Made by a program: the position numbers and the translations under genes. DNA of 34,558 nucleotides. Origin: Lachnospiraceae bacterium (GTDB lineage: Bacteria > Bacillota > Clostridia > Lachnospirales > Lachnospiraceae). The stretch covers positions 1-34,558 of the forward strand of contig JAIKYU010000024.1 of NCBI GenBank assembly GCA_024682835.1. The letters are read 5' to 3'. The notes below the pieces were generated by a model that saw only the letters and a list, made by a program, of their open reading frames with translations, had not been told where the DNA came from and did no database searches. Below are positions 7,129 to 17,300 of the stretch, piece after piece; position 1 is the stretch's first letter, and each line of letters opens with the position of its first letter.

Positions 7129-8283
7129 TCAGACCGTCAGTCTTTTCAGAAACCGGCCGCCCTCTTCACGGGCGGCCCCTTTCATGCAAAGGTCCACCAG
7201 ACTCTCCATCAGCACGGGGAGTTCCATTGGCTTCCCGCGCGCTCTGAGCCGGTCAGCGATTTCATCCATGGATCGCGGAACCACATCCAGACAGGCCGCA
7301 GCCATGGTCTCTTCATCGGTCAGCGCAATCGTCCGGGACAGGGACCGGCTGACCGCCTCCGGTCTTTGCTCCTTTGTCTCCTTCCCTGAGATCTCCTTCC
7401 CGGGGCCGCGCCCCCGCAGCGCATCCAGAATATCCGCTGTGGAGGAGGCAATGCCCGCACCCTGTCGAATGAGCCCGTTGCAGCCCTCACTCAGCGCATC
7501 AGTCACTCTCCCGGGCAGTGCAAAGACATCTCTCCCCTGCTCCAGCGCCATATCCACAGTGATAAAGGTTCCCGATCGCCGTCTGGCCTCAATCACCAGC
7601 AGGATATCGCAAAATGCGCTGATCAGCCGGTTTCTTGCCGGGAATAGTTGCCTGATCGGCATTGTACCGGGTGGATTCTCCGAAAGGACTCCTCCTCTTT
7701 GCCTCAGAGTGTTATATAGTTCCCGATTCTCCCGCGGATAACAGATATCGACACCGCTAGCAAGGATCCCGTAGCTTTCACCGCCGGAACGGAGGGCTCC
7801 GCGCTGCGATATCCCGTCGATTCCGACGGCCATGCCGCTGATCACCTGCACACCGGCCGCCGCCAGTTCCTCCCCGAAACGCGCCGCCATGATCCTGCCG
7901 TATTCCGAGCACTGTCTTGCGCCGACCACGGCGACCGCAGATCTGTGCTCATCCGGCAGCCTCCCGATCCAGGTCAGTCCGAAGGGCGGATCCGGTATCT
8001 CGCGAAGCTTCTTCGGATAATCCGGCAGCGGCATGGCTGTGAAGCCGATTCCGCGTCGGCGGATATCTTCATAAGCCCCCACGGGATCAGCGCTTTTCAT
8101 GTAGGAAAGATACGCCTCCCGCTTCTCCTCTCCCCGGATGAGACCCGCAAAAGAGGCACCATGCGCAAAAACAGCCTCCGCCGTGCGGCAGATATCCAGC
8201 ATCTGTCCGGCATTTACGCGCGTCACACCGGGCGCAGCAAACAGCCCGTACAAAAAAGCTCTGTTCCTTTCTTCCTCCGTCAT
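7129..8283 (-). CDS. dprA: DprA/Smf, DNA-processing protein
   Basis: A 384-residue protein of normal DprA length. DprA binds incoming single-stranded DNA in the cytoplasm and loads RecA during transformation. The Rossmann-like core is clear: VAVVGARQCSEYGR, VISGMAVGIDGISQRGAL, ILASGVDICYPREN, LFPARNRLIS and GTFITVDMALEQGRDVFALPG. An N-terminal helical region precedes it and a winged-helix-like C-terminus (MDEIADRLRARG) follows. The start at 8283 is chosen because it overlaps the yifB stop as ATGA and has AAGGAAGG upstream; an in-frame start 8 codons earlier is less well placed. The coupling with yifB is typical of competence-related gene pairs. Confidence 0.96.
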   Translation of the reverse strand: MTEEERNRAFLYGLFAAPGVTRVNAGQMLDICRTAEAVFAHGASFAGLIRGEEKREAYLSYMKSADPVGAYEDIRRRGIGFTAMPLPDYPKKLREIPDPPFGLTWIGRLPDEHRSAVAVVGARQCSEYGRIMAARFGEELAAAGVQVISGMAVGIDGISQRGALRSGGESYGILASGVDICYPRENRELYNTLRQRGGVLSENPPGTMPIRQLFPARNRLISAFCDILLVIEARRRSGTFITVDMALEQGRDVFALPGRVTDALSEGCNGLIRQGAGIASSTADILDALRGRGPGKEISGKETKEQRPEAVSRSLSRTIALTDEETMAAACLDVVPRSMDEIADRLRARGKPMELPVLMESLVDLCMKGAAREEGGRFLKRLTV

Positions 8284-9851
8284 CCGTTCCCTTCCTTTCC
8301 CGCCCAATAGCGCAGACCGGTCATCCTGTAACAGGCTGCCTCCGTGATATGCCGCTTCTCGATTCTTTCTGCCCCATCCAGATCTGCCACCGTCCGGGCC
8401 ACCTTGATGATTTTGAAATAGGCGCGCGCGCTCAGCTCCATGGATCGAAACAGACCTGCAAGAAGCGTCTCTTCGCGCTCACCAAGCGGACAGTAGCGTC
8501 TGATGTCCGCCGGTCCCATATCGGCATTGAAGTGCAGCGATGTGCCCGCGAAACGCCTTTCCTGCCGTTCCCGCGCCTTCAGCACACGCTCCCGGACGGC
8601 TTCGCTCGTTTCGTTCTCCGATTTCCTTTTCCAGGTCAGCTCCTCCACATCGACGCGCGGCGCTTCGATGCAGATATCCATGCGGTCAAGAATCGGTCCG
8701 GACACCCGGCTCAGATACCGTTTGATCTCGCTGTCCGTACAGCGGCACCGGTTCCTGTCCGGATAGTACCCGCAGGGACATGGGTTCATAGCGCCGAGAA
8801 GCAGAAAATCCGCCGGGTAGGTGCAGTTTCCGCTGGTCCTGGACAGGGTGATGGAGCGATCCTCCAACGGCTGACGTAGCAAATCCAGCGACATTCTGGA
8901 AAACTCCGGCAGCTCATCGAGGAAAAGCACACCGCGGTGCGCCAGGGAGATGACGCCCGGCCGCGGCGAATTGCCGCCGCCCGTAAACGCTGCTTTTGTT
9001 ATGGTATGATGCGGGTTTAAAAACGGACGCTTCGTCACCAGCGCCTCGTCCGCATGCAGAAGCCCTGCCACGCTGTAGAGTGTAGAGACCTCCAGGCTCT
9101 CTTCCTCCGTGAGCGGCGGGAGAATCCCCGGCATGCGCCTGGCGATCATACTTTTGCCGGAACCGGGCGGGCCGATCAGAAGCAGATGATGAAATCCCGC
9201 GGCGGCGACCTCCGCTGCTCTTTTGACCGCCGCCTGCCCGTTGATATCCGCGAAATCCTCCCCCGTCGTTTCCCTGTTCCCGGAAAACAATGCCTCCAGG
9301 TCGATTCGTGTCGGCGGAATGAGCGCGTCCCGGTCACAGCTTTTTGCCTGCAGATAAGCGATCACCTCCTGCACGGAGCGGACGCCGATTATTTTCATAT
9401 CCCGGACAACCGCCCCTTCGCGCGCGTTTTTCCATGGGAGAATGCAGGTATGAATTCCCTCCTCCTTCGCCTTTCTCACGATCGGCAGGACGCCCCGCAC
9501 ACGTCGAACCTCGCCGTCCAGCCCCAGTTCTCCAAGCAGAACGATACGCTCAAGAGCCGATTCGTCGATCTCCCCCACCGCGCACAAAAGGCCAATGGCT
9601 AACGGCAGATCGACGGACACGCCTTCCTTGCGGATCGCCGCGGGAGAGAGATTGACCGTAATCCGCATCGGAGGGATCTTGTATCCGGCGTTTTTCAGGG
9701 CGACCCGAACCCGCTCCCCCGCCTCCTTGGTGTCGTTGGACACATATCCAACCATTGAAAAAGCCGGCAGTCCGTCCGCGGCATCTACCTCCACACGCAT
9801 CAGATAGCTGGAGATCCCGCGGACAGCACCGGATAATACAGTTGCCAGCAT
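8280..9851 (-). CDS. YifB/ComM-type Mg-chelatase-like AAA+ ATPase
   Basis: 523 residues with the family's three parts: an N-terminal Lon-protease-like fold (residues ~1-170, including RITVNLSPAAIRKEGVSVDLPLA), an AAA+ core with Walker A GPPGSGKS and Walker B GVLFLDELPEF, and a C-terminal Mg-chelatase lid. A Cys cluster (NPCPCGYYPDRNRCRC) is present, as usual in this family. ComM of naturally competent bacteria is a helicase that promotes branch migration during integration of foreign DNA. AAAGGAAG precedes the ATG. It is translationally coupled to dprA. Confidence 0.95.
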   Translation of the reverse strand: MLATVLSGAVRGISSYLMRVEVDAADGLPAFSMVGYVSNDTKEAGERVRVALKNAGYKIPPMRITVNLSPAAIRKEGVSVDLPLAIGLLCAVGEIDESALERIVLLGELGLDGEVRRVRGVLPIVRKAKEEGIHTCILPWKNAREGAVVRDMKIIGVRSVQEVIAYLQAKSCDRDALIPPTRIDLEALFSGNRETTGEDFADINGQAAVKRAAEVAAAGFHHLLLIGPPGSGKSMIARRMPGILPPLTEEESLEVSTLYSVAGLLHADEALVTKRPFLNPHHTITKAAFTGGGNSPRPGVISLAHRGVLFLDELPEFSRMSLDLLRQPLEDRSITLSRTSGNCTYPADFLLLGAMNPCPCGYYPDRNRCRCTDSEIKRYLSRVSGPILDRMDICIEAPRVDVEELTWKRKSENETSEAVRERVLKARERQERRFAGTSLHFNADMGPADIRRYCPLGEREETLLAGLFRSMELSARAYFKIIKVARTVADLDGAERIEKRHITEAACYRMTGLRYWAGKEGNG

Positions 9852-10031
9852 GGTGCTTCCTTTCTTATTCTCTTATCCCTGTGAAAATGTACCCGGATGG
9901 ATAAACAGAGCGGAGTGACCCGCATGAACAGTCTGATCATACCCCCTGCAAGCTGCGGATGCAACGAAAAAAAGTATAAACTTTTCAGAACAAGGCGAGG
10001 AGAAAGGTTACGGCATCGAAGAAATTTCCTG
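9852..10031. other. Non-coding stretch between yifB and the pdx gene
   Basis: Together with the leader at 10061-10170 this divergent gap is 319 nt. In 9852-10031 I see no gene, no tRNA and no convincing hairpin with a T tract. It must hold the yifB promoter, which I could not place with confidence. Confidence 0.5.
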
Positions 10032-10060
10032 TTGATATGATGAAGAAGGTGGTTTATACT
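10032..10060 (+). promoter_or_regulatory. Promoter of the pyridoxal/pyridoxamine kinase gene
   Basis: TTGATA (10032-10037), a 17-bp spacer and TATACT (10055-10060), each 5 of 6. The implied leader is about 100 nt long. It contains a CCCCGC/GCGGGG pair (10104-10109 with 10142-10147) enclosing the small hairpin CAGAC/GTCTG (10109-10113 with 10119-10123). No known riboswitch class was recognised. Confidence 0.65.
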
Positions 10061-10170
10061 CCTTTACTGACAGAAAAGAGGCGACACAGGATACCCGATA
10101 ATGCCCCGCAGACGGATTGTCTGATCTCTCATACTCCGCCGGCGGGGTTCTGCGAGAAAGGAGCAGAAAA

Positions 10171-11016
10171 ATGAAAAGGATTCTAACCATTCAGGACATT
10201 TCCTGCCTGGGCAAGTGCTCAGTCACGATCGCTCTTCCCGTGATCTCCGCGATGGGCGTCGAGACGGTTATTCTTCCCACCGCCGTGCTCTCCACGCACA
10301 CGATGTTTCAGCACTTCACCGTGCGTGATCTGACAGAGGATCTGCGTCCCATCACGGATCACTGGAAAAGTGAAAATGTCCACTTTGACGCCATCTACAC
10401 CGGCTACCTCGGTTCTGCGGAGGAAATCGGAATTGCCAGAGAGATTTTTGAAAAATTCAGATCTGACGACACGCTGATCTTTATCGATCCGGTCATGGCG
10501 GACAACGGAAAGCTTTACCCTGCCTTCGACATGGCCTACGCGAAGCTAAACGCATCGCTCTGCGGCGAAGCGGACATCATCGTTCCGAATATCACCGAAG
10601 CCTGCTTTATGACCGATACGCCATATCTGACCTCCTACTCGGAGGACGATATCCGTGCTCTTCTCGGAAAGCTGGCGAAGCTTGGCGCAAAACGCGTCGT
10701 GCTGACCGGTGTCTCCCTGACTCCCGGAAAGACAGGCATCTACGGATATGACACGGTGAAAAATGACTATTTCGTCTATCAGAACGATCTGGTGGATGCA
10801 CAGTATCACGGAACCGGAGATCTCTTTTCCAGCGTCTGTGTCGGTGCCCTGATGCGCGGTCTGTCGATGGAGGCAGCCTTCCGTCTCGCCGCTGACTACA
10901 CTGCGGATACCATCCGTGAAACACTAAAGAACCCGGAAAAGCCGTGGTATGGCGTGGACTTTGAGGCCACGCTCCCGCAGCTGATCAGGGGTCTGGAACA
11001 GGAACTGCGCGCCTGA
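10171..11016 (+). CDS. Pyridoxal/pyridoxamine/pyridoxine kinase (PfkB fold)
   Basis: 281 residues, cytosolic, the usual length for PdxK/PdxY enzymes that phosphorylate B6 vitamers to pyridoxal 5'-phosphate in salvage. Family features are the N-terminal ILTIQDISCLGKCSVTIALPV, LPTAVLSTHT, FDAIYTGYLGS, FIDPVMADNGKLY, IIVPNITEACFMT and the ribokinase-type anion hole/catalytic stretch HGTGDLFSSV with the catalytic Asp. The start at 10171 is set by AAAGGAG 7 nt upstream; an in-frame start 18 codons earlier lies inside the leader hairpin. The stop codon sits in the loop of a strong palindrome. Choice between PdxK and PdxY is not possible here. Confidence 0.94.
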   Translation: MKRILTIQDISCLGKCSVTIALPVISAMGVETVILPTAVLSTHTMFQHFTVRDLTEDLRPITDHWKSENVHFDAIYTGYLGSAEEIGIAREIFEKFRSDDTLIFIDPVMADNGKLYPAFDMAYAKLNASLCGEADIIVPNITEACFMTDTPYLTSYSEDDIRALLGKLAKLGAKRVVLTGVSLTPGKTGIYGYDTVKNDYFVYQNDLVDAQYHGTGDLFSSVCVGALMRGLSMEAAFRLAADYTADTIRETLKNPEKPWYGVDFEATLPQLIRGLEQELRA

Positions 11017-11027
11017 GGGGCGCGCAG
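11005..11027. terminator. Palindrome between convergent genes (possible bidirectional terminator)
   Basis: A perfect 9-bp GC-rich stem (CTGCGCGCC with GGCGCGCAG) has a 5-nt loop that holds the TGA stop of the kinase gene. No T run follows on either strand, so intrinsic termination would be weak. It may instead stabilise the transcript end. Confidence 0.45.
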
Positions 11028-11029
11028 AT

Positions 11030-11350
11030 TCACTGCGTATTGGTTGCGATCACCTTGCCGCCATTTTGAATGGCGCCTTTCTGCATCATCAAAATGGCCT
11101 CGATCGCAACCTGGTAATACAGACCGGCATTGCGCATTGTGACATCCGTATCCGCCATCCGGTCACATTTCTTTTTGGCGTTCCGGAAATACTCAACCGC
11201 CTCATCCACGGACGACTTGCTGATAATATACCCCTGGCAGTATAAGGTGCCCGTGCTGGAATCATACCGGGACTCCTCGTATTTGGTTGTGGAGTATCCT
11301 CCCTGCCCCATTGCAGCGGCCAGTGCGCCGATCAGATCCTCTTTATTCAT
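11030..11350 (-). CDS. Small protein of unknown function
   Basis: I do not recognise this 106-residue protein. It is soluble-looking, with no signal peptide or membrane segment. A Gly/Tyr/Ser-rich stretch (residues 18-45, GQGGYSTTKYEESRYDSSTG) leads into a helical region with Lys-rich KKKCDR and ends in AILMMQKGAIQNGGKVIATNTQ. The start at 11350 has GGAGGT about 10 nt upstream; an in-frame ATG six codons earlier overlaps that site. It is convergent with the B6 kinase and follows the GGDEF gene by 85 nt on the same strand, so it may share its transcript. Confidence 0.65.
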   Translation of the reverse strand: MNKEDLIGALAAAMGQGGYSTTKYEESRYDSSTGTLYCQGYIISKSSVDEAVEYFRNAKKKCDRMADTDVTMRNAGLYYQVAIEAILMMQKGAIQNGGKVIATNTQ

Positions 11351-11435
11351 AACTGTGTCTACCTCCATCCATGACCGTGATACCCGCGATCATCACTCAC
11401 TGCCGTAGTCAGATCATTTGCCGAGCCCCATCCGT

Positions 11436-13031
11436 TCAGACGATATGCAGGGCTTTCATCTGGCGTTTTCTCTCAAACATGGCTGTCTCCGCACGTCTTT
11501 CGACCGATTCGAAATTCTCGTCGGTTTCCGGATCATAGGCTGCATAGCCGATCGCCGCGGTGATGCGTTCCCATCCCTCCAGTGCGTCATTCTTGGAAAT
11601 CTCTCCGAGTGCCCGCATAAATTCACTGGTCAGGCTTTCCGCCAGACGGTAATCCTCATTCAGCAGAATCACCGCAAACGAATCATTGTCCATTCGGAAT
11701 ACCGCAGAATGTGCAAATATCCGGCACACCACCCGGCAGAGCTTCCTGAGTGCCTCATCTCCTTTAACATAGCCGTAGGTATTGTTGATCTGTTTCATAT
11801 AGTTGAGATCCACCCACGCGACGCCGAAAACCGCTTCCTTATTGCGGATTGATTTTTCAATCAGCTGCACCTCTCTTTCATAAGCGCTCTTATTTCTGAT
11901 CCCCGTCACCGGATCACGGTTAGACAGCACATCGAGCTCTGCGGCGTGCTGACGCGAACTCGCCAGCGCCTGCGTCGTCCGGGACAGGTTGCGAATGTGG
12001 TTCTCCATCTCATGGATCATGTGCGCGATCTGACCGCCAAGGGAGGAGATCTCATCCCCCGCCTTATATTCGCGCTCAATATCCTCGGCCACCGATTCGT
12101 CCTTGTTTTCGGAATACAGTGCCACAAACTGCTCCAGACGCCTTGTCCTCTTGATGAAGCCGACATACAGAATCGCCAGCAGCAATCCCATGCCGCCTGC
12201 CATGATACACCCGATCCTGTACATCAGCAGAAGGGACTGATTCAGAATATCCCGGTTGACATCGGCGACCAGCACCTCCGACCCGATGACGCCCATTTTC
12301 TCCCCGTTGATGATCAGCGGGGTGTAGTAGCAGTAGGTGTGTCCCCAGGAATTATCAAACTCAAGGCAGTCGTCCTGCTCCTCCCCCGTCTCCCATGTCC
12401 GCCACATGATCGCATATTTGTCATGGTCGTTGTGGTAGGTGTCGCCAAGATACAGAAGATTTCCATTGTCCTTACGTCTGGTTCTTTCACCGTCAATCAT
12501 ATACACCACATCGTGGACGTCGTCCTTCATGACGAGATAGTAGGTATAAGGGAGATTGAATGCCTCTCTGGCCTTTTCAAAGGTCAGCACCCAGTACTCG
12601 TGATAATAGGTAAACCAGGCGTGCTTGACCTCATCTGACAGATCATTGTAATTGATATCGACGGTCAGTGCCTTGTCGGGGTAGTTTTTGGCGAACAGCC
12701 TGTGGAAATTGGCATATGCGTCCTGATAACTGTCAAAATCATAAGGGATGTCAAGCTCCTCATAATGATCCATATAGTAGGTCTGATAGTCCCTGAAGTT
12801 GTTGCCTTCATTCACCATGAGAAAGGAGAGGTAAGCGCCGACGTTGCGAATCCTGCGCTTGCTCTGCTCCTGGAAATTTGTCATTTGAAGATAATAGGTG
12901 ACTGCGCCCGTAATAACCAGAATAATCAGTGTGAAAGCCCCGATGATCATCAGGCATTTGAACAGAATGCTCCGAACCGGCCTGACCGCGGCGATGCCTC
13001 CTGTTTGCATGCTCTTTTCCGTATCTGACAT
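11436..13031 (-). CDS. Membrane sensor with a degenerate GGDEF domain
   Basis: 531 residues. A cytosolic N-terminus precedes membrane helix 1 (~21-48), then an extracytoplasmic sensor (~50-268) rich in Tyr, Asp and Trp. Helix 2 (~268-292), a HAMP-like/coiled linker (~293-365) and a GGDEF-type domain (~366-531) follow. The domain is recognisable by RDPVTGIRNKSAYE (372-385), D408 in VDLNYMKQINNTYG and KGDEAL. The signature itself reads DNDSF (448-452): both glycines and the fourth-position Glu are lost, although D450 and F452 remain. The upstream RxxD inhibitory site is also absent. Diguanylate cyclase activity is therefore unlikely; a c-di-GMP- or GTP-sensing or purely structural role is an inference. 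An EAL-domain protein is encoded nearby. Confidence 0.9.
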   Translation of the reverse strand: MSDTEKSMQTGGIAAVRPVRSILFKCLMIIGAFTLIILVITGAVTYYLQMTNFQEQSKRRIRNVGAYLSFLMVNEGNNFRDYQTYYMDHYEELDIPYDFDSYQDAYANFHRLFAKNYPDKALTVDINYNDLSDEVKHAWFTYYHEYWVLTFEKAREAFNLPYTYYLVMKDDVHDVVYMIDGERTRRKDNGNLLYLGDTYHNDHDKYAIMWRTWETGEEQDDCLEFDNSWGHTYCYYTPLIINGEKMGVIGSEVLVADVNRDILNQSLLLMYRIGCIMAGGMGLLLAILYVGFIKRTRRLEQFVALYSENKDESVAEDIEREYKAGDEISSLGGQIAHMIHEMENHIRNLSRTTQALASSRQHAAELDVLSNRDPVTGIRNKSAYEREVQLIEKSIRNKEAVFGVAWVDLNYMKQINNTYGYVKGDEALRKLCRVVCRIFAHSAVFRMDNDSFAVILLNEDYRLAESLTSEFMRALGEISKNDALEGWERITAAIGYAAYDPETDENFESVERRAETAMFERKRQMKALHIV

Positions 13032-13199
13032 AAATCCCCTTGCCCTGCGGCCATTCTACAGTGACTAACGTTTATATTGTATCACATCATGAACCGGTTG
13101 CAAAGAGGGTGAGAGTTATTATATGATACTAGCGTCAAAAGTTCAAACGGCGTTCGAGCTTGATGTCGGCCGCAATCATCATCCCTAAGGAGGCAGTTT

Positions 13200-14291
13200 A
13201 TGGACGGGATCCGCAGCTTTCTGAAGAAGAAGAATATTGAAATCTCCGTCAGGCGATACCTGATCGATGCGCTGGGCGCCATGGCACAGGGTCTGTTCTG
13301 CTCCCTGCTCATCGGCACCATCATCAACACAATCGGCACGCAGCTGCATCTGTCCTTCCTGACAAGAACCGTGGCGCAGATCTCCGGCACCGATTATACC
13401 GTCGGCGGACTCGCGACCGCCATGAGCGGTCCGGCCATGGCCGTCGCCATCGGATTCGCCCTTCAGTGTCCGCCTCTGGTTCTTTTCTCCATGACCGCGG
13501 TGGGCTTTGCATCCAATGCGCTCGGCGGCGCCGGCGGCCCGCTTGCCGTTCTTTTCGTCGCCATACTGGCGGCGGAATGCGGAAAAGCCGTCTCCGGAGA
13601 GACCCGCGTCGACATACTCGTCACGCCGCTTGTGACGGTTCTTGTCGGCATCTTTTTCTCCTGGCTGATTGCCCCTCCGCTCGGACAGGCCGCCATGGCT
13701 CTCGGTCATCTGATCATGTGGGCGACCGAATTACAGCCGTTCATGATGGGCATTCTGGTCTCCGTACTGGTCGGAATGGCATTGACACTGCCGATCTCCT
13801 CGGCTGCCATCTGCGCCGCGCTCGGTCTCACAGGGCTCGCCGGAGGCGCTGCGGTTGCGGGCTGTTCCGCACAGATGATCGGTTTCGCCGTGATGTCCTT
13901 CAAGGAGAATAAATGGGGCGGTCTCTTATCTCAGGGCATCGGCACCTCCATGCTGCAGATGGGAAATATCGTCCGGAATCCGATGATCTGGCTTCCTCCC
14001 ATTCTCACCTCCTCCATTACGGGTCCCATTGCAACCTGCATTTTCCATCTGGAGATGAATGGGGCACCGGTATCCTCCGGGATGGGCACCTGTGGTTTTG
14101 TCGGACAGATCGGGGTATACAGCGGCTGGGTCTCAGATATGCAAAACGGCAGCAGGACAGCCATCACCGCAGCGGACTGGATCGGTCTGCTGCTTATCTC
14201 CATCGTACTGCCGGCCATACTGTGCCCGCTGTTTGCGATGCTTTTGAAAAAGATGGGAAAAATCAAAACCGGGGATATGAAGCTGTCATAA
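13200..14291 (+). CDS. PfoR / PTS_EIIC_2-type membrane protein
   Basis: 363 residues, very hydrophobic, with about nine or ten membrane segments. It matches the PfoR/EIIC_2 family as I know it: N-terminal KKKNIEISVRRYLIDALGAMAQGLF, then SGPAMAVAIGFAL, FASNALGGAGGPLAV, GMALTLPISSAAIC, SFKENKWGGLLSQGIGTSMLQMGN and APVSSGMGTCGFVGQIG. The family resembles PTS permease subunits, but no EIIA or EIIB is encoded here, so phosphotransfer-linked sugar transport is not shown. PfoR was first named as a regulator of perfringolysin O. AAGGAGG lies 6 nt before the ATG. It is divergent from the GGDEF gene, and its stop lies 55 nt from the end of the convergent EAL gene. Confidence 0.87.
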   Translation: MDGIRSFLKKKNIEISVRRYLIDALGAMAQGLFCSLLIGTIINTIGTQLHLSFLTRTVAQISGTDYTVGGLATAMSGPAMAVAIGFALQCPPLVLFSMTAVGFASNALGGAGGPLAVLFVAILAAECGKAVSGETRVDILVTPLVTVLVGIFFSWLIAPPLGQAAMALGHLIMWATELQPFMMGILVSVLVGMALTLPISSAAICAALGLTGLAGGAAVAGCSAQMIGFAVMSFKENKWGGLLSQGIGTSMLQMGNIVRNPMIWLPPILTSSITGPIATCIFHLEMNGAPVSSGMGTCGFVGQIGVYSGWVSDMQNGSRTAITAADWIGLLLISIVLPAILCPLFAMLLKKMGKIKTGDMKLS

Positions 14292-14346
14292 AACCCGTTC
14301 GAAGCGGATGCCGCAGCTCACCCACGATTGACCTCTGCGAAGCGCT

Positions 14347-17300
14347 TTAATCGACAGCTGCAGCAGGCTCCTCCTCACGCTCCGGGTACACGACATAGCC
14401 ATTGACCTCAAAGCGCATTCTGCTGTCCTTTATTTGGATGTTGGAGGAGCCGGCATAGGTCCAGCGCTTCTCTTCGCTCCACACTTCACCACGAATGTTT
14501 GCCATTTCGCCGGAAACCCGGGTGCGCTCATCGTAACCGCCGATCAGCAGGGACCGGCTTCCCCGGTTATCCAGCTTCACACCCGCCCGTGTCACGGAAA
14601 ATTCGGATGCTCCGGCCAGACTCCCGATACAGGTGCCCGCATCGACCTGCGTTTCCACATCCAGATTGCCGTCCGTGAGCCTGAACTGCCCGGAGGCGCC
14701 GCTCAGCGTGCCGATCGCAACCAGACGCTTTGCCGCCGCGTAGATTCTGACCGCTGCGCGTTCAACCCGCACATCGCTGCTGCCGCGCAAAGAACCGAGA
14801 CACACACCGTCTGTTGTCGACATGTCAATCACACATTCGCTGTCCTGAATCAGGAAATGCTCGTAACCTGTGTAGGAACCGATCGCCACACAGTTCTGCC
14901 CGCTTAAGGAGAACGAATAGCTGCCGCGATTGATCTCGATCCCGCCGCCCTTTCCGGAGCCGATGCCCACGCCTCCGTTGCCGTTGGCATTGATCCGTAT
15001 GTTGCCGTCCTGGGAGAATGTGAGCTGTCCGTGCCGTTCTTCAATACCGGCGCCGATTCCAAAATACTCGTTGGAATTAATCCGGATTTCCAGATTGCCG
15101 TTGCCCTCCAGCCGGAGGTTGCTTCCCTCGCTGACATAGATTCCGTTGCCGGAAAGGGTATTGTCCCCGGTCAGAATCAGAATCACGTTGCAGCCCTCAT
15201 TGATTTCGATGCAGGGACGTCCCTTGACGTTGGAAAGACTCACATTTTCGAGCGTCAGCACACCCTCGTAGCCGCGTTCTATCCGGATATGGATGTTGCT
15301 TCTTTGTCCCGGCGCACCGGCAAAGGCAATATCCCGATAGGTCATCCGGTCCTGTCCGATGACGATATGGGAAATGCCCTCCTTGATCAGGCTTCCCATC
15401 AAAACCCGGCCGGATTTGCCCGCCACGTAGACCGACTGATTGCTGCCGTCCTGTTTCTCCTGCTGATAGCGCAGAATCTCGCTTCTCACATTATCATTGA
15501 TCTGCTCAATCGGATCCGGGGCCGGTCTGCCCGTGTAATATCCCTGAATCAGATCCGCACCGAAGCGGATGACAGTGCGCAGCTCCTCCGCGGTCTCGAC
15601 GCCCTCTGCCAGCGCCTTCATCCCGTTATCATGACAGAAATCGATGATCTCCCGGACAAAATGCTGCTTCTGCTGACTCTTCTCAATATCCGCGAGCAGC
15701 GCACGGTCAATTTTTACAATATCCGGCATGTAACGAAGCAGATTTCCGGCATTGGAATAGCCCGTGCCATAGTCATCGATGGCGATCTGCGTGCCGAGAC
15801 TCCGGTAGCGTTCCTTCAGATCATCCAGCTCGTGATCCCCCATCTCCGCCTGTTCCGTCACCTCAATGACCACGTTTTCCGCACACTTCTTGATGAGTGC
15901 TTCCACCTTGCTCCGGTCATCGTCGTCCAGCAGGACCCCGGGAATACTGTTGATAAACACCTTTTTATCCTGAAACACCTCTTCTTTGCCGATAATACTG
16001 AGCACATTGAGCAGCGTGTCCCGCTCGATGTCATACAGGCGTCCTTCCATCTGGGCGTAACGCAAAAGATTCAGCGGGCTGATCGGAAGCGCACTGTCAG
16101 CGCGCATCAACGCCTCGTAGGAGTAGATCTCCCCTGTCTCCGCATCCACGATCGGCTGGAAGAAATACCGGAAAAGATTGTGATCCAGGATCTTCATCGT
16201 CTCCTTGTATTCCTTTTTCTCATCTCTGGAGAGATTCCGTCTGCTCTTCTTTTCCATGGCGGTGCCGGCTGCATTGTACTCGCCCGTCGCTGCCAGATTC
16301 AGTCTTTCCTGGTTGCGGCGCATCACCTCAAGCGCTCTCGACAATGCGTAGACGTAAAGACGGATTTCTTTGTCGTAACCGACATTTCCACGATGGAAAA
16401 CGATGGCCGTGTAGCCGAAGCAGCGCTCATCAAAATAAAGCGGCAGGAAAAACCGAACCGGTGCATCCTTCCCACGTCCTTCAACAAAGGGAAGCATTTC
16501 CTTCTGCGGGAACTCATTCCTCCGGCCGATTCCCGTCTCCTCCTGCGCGTCCGGATTGAAATGAAGCGCACAGACCATCCGTTCGGAGAAGGGCCTTCCC
16601 GCACTGCCGATCGCCGGAAACATGCCGGGCTGATCCCATGTGCTGTTGAGGATCAGCTGGAAATCCTCAATTCCGCCAAACCGCATCAGATGGCTCCAGA
16701 CCGCCTGCAGAAACTCCTCCATGGTTTCGGGAATCAGCAGATCATCATCGTAGGTGGTGTGTACCGACAGATAACTCATGCGGGATTCATAGGTTGCCCA
16801 GCACCACCTGCGGTTGGTAAAGCCTTCTGTGTCCGGCGTCTTCGGATGACGAACCGTTTCCCCGTAAAAGATACTCGGCGCGACATCAATGTGATCCTCC
16901 ACAGGCTCGCCTGCCATCAGATGAAGGAGTTCTCCTACCGTATGCATACCGCAGCCGCGTGCATCCAGACCGGCCGATGTCACAGCTTTCGGTGATGTCC
17001 TGCCCTCAAATGTGGAATCAAAACCAGCAACGGAAAGCTGCTCCGGTATCTGAATTCCGTTTTTATCCAGCTCATCACATAAGCCGATCGCCATCACGTC
17101 ATTGGCACAGACAATCACCTCAGGCAATCCCCGGCTGTCGCTCAGGAGCTGACGCACACAGGAAATGCCGCTGGAATACCAGAAATCCCCGTCATAGATC
17201 CGGGATTCATCAATTTCCACCCCATGCTCCGTCAACGCATCACGAAAAGCACGCAGTCTGGTCTGTGCGTGCCTGTTCCACTTCTTTCCGTTCAGATAGG

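Noticed and set aside
15031..16995. A 654-codon open frame on plus
   Set aside because: It is exactly antisense to the EAL fusion gene, whose protein has clear conserved domains. The plus frame has no recognisable motif; its length reflects GC-rich codon use.
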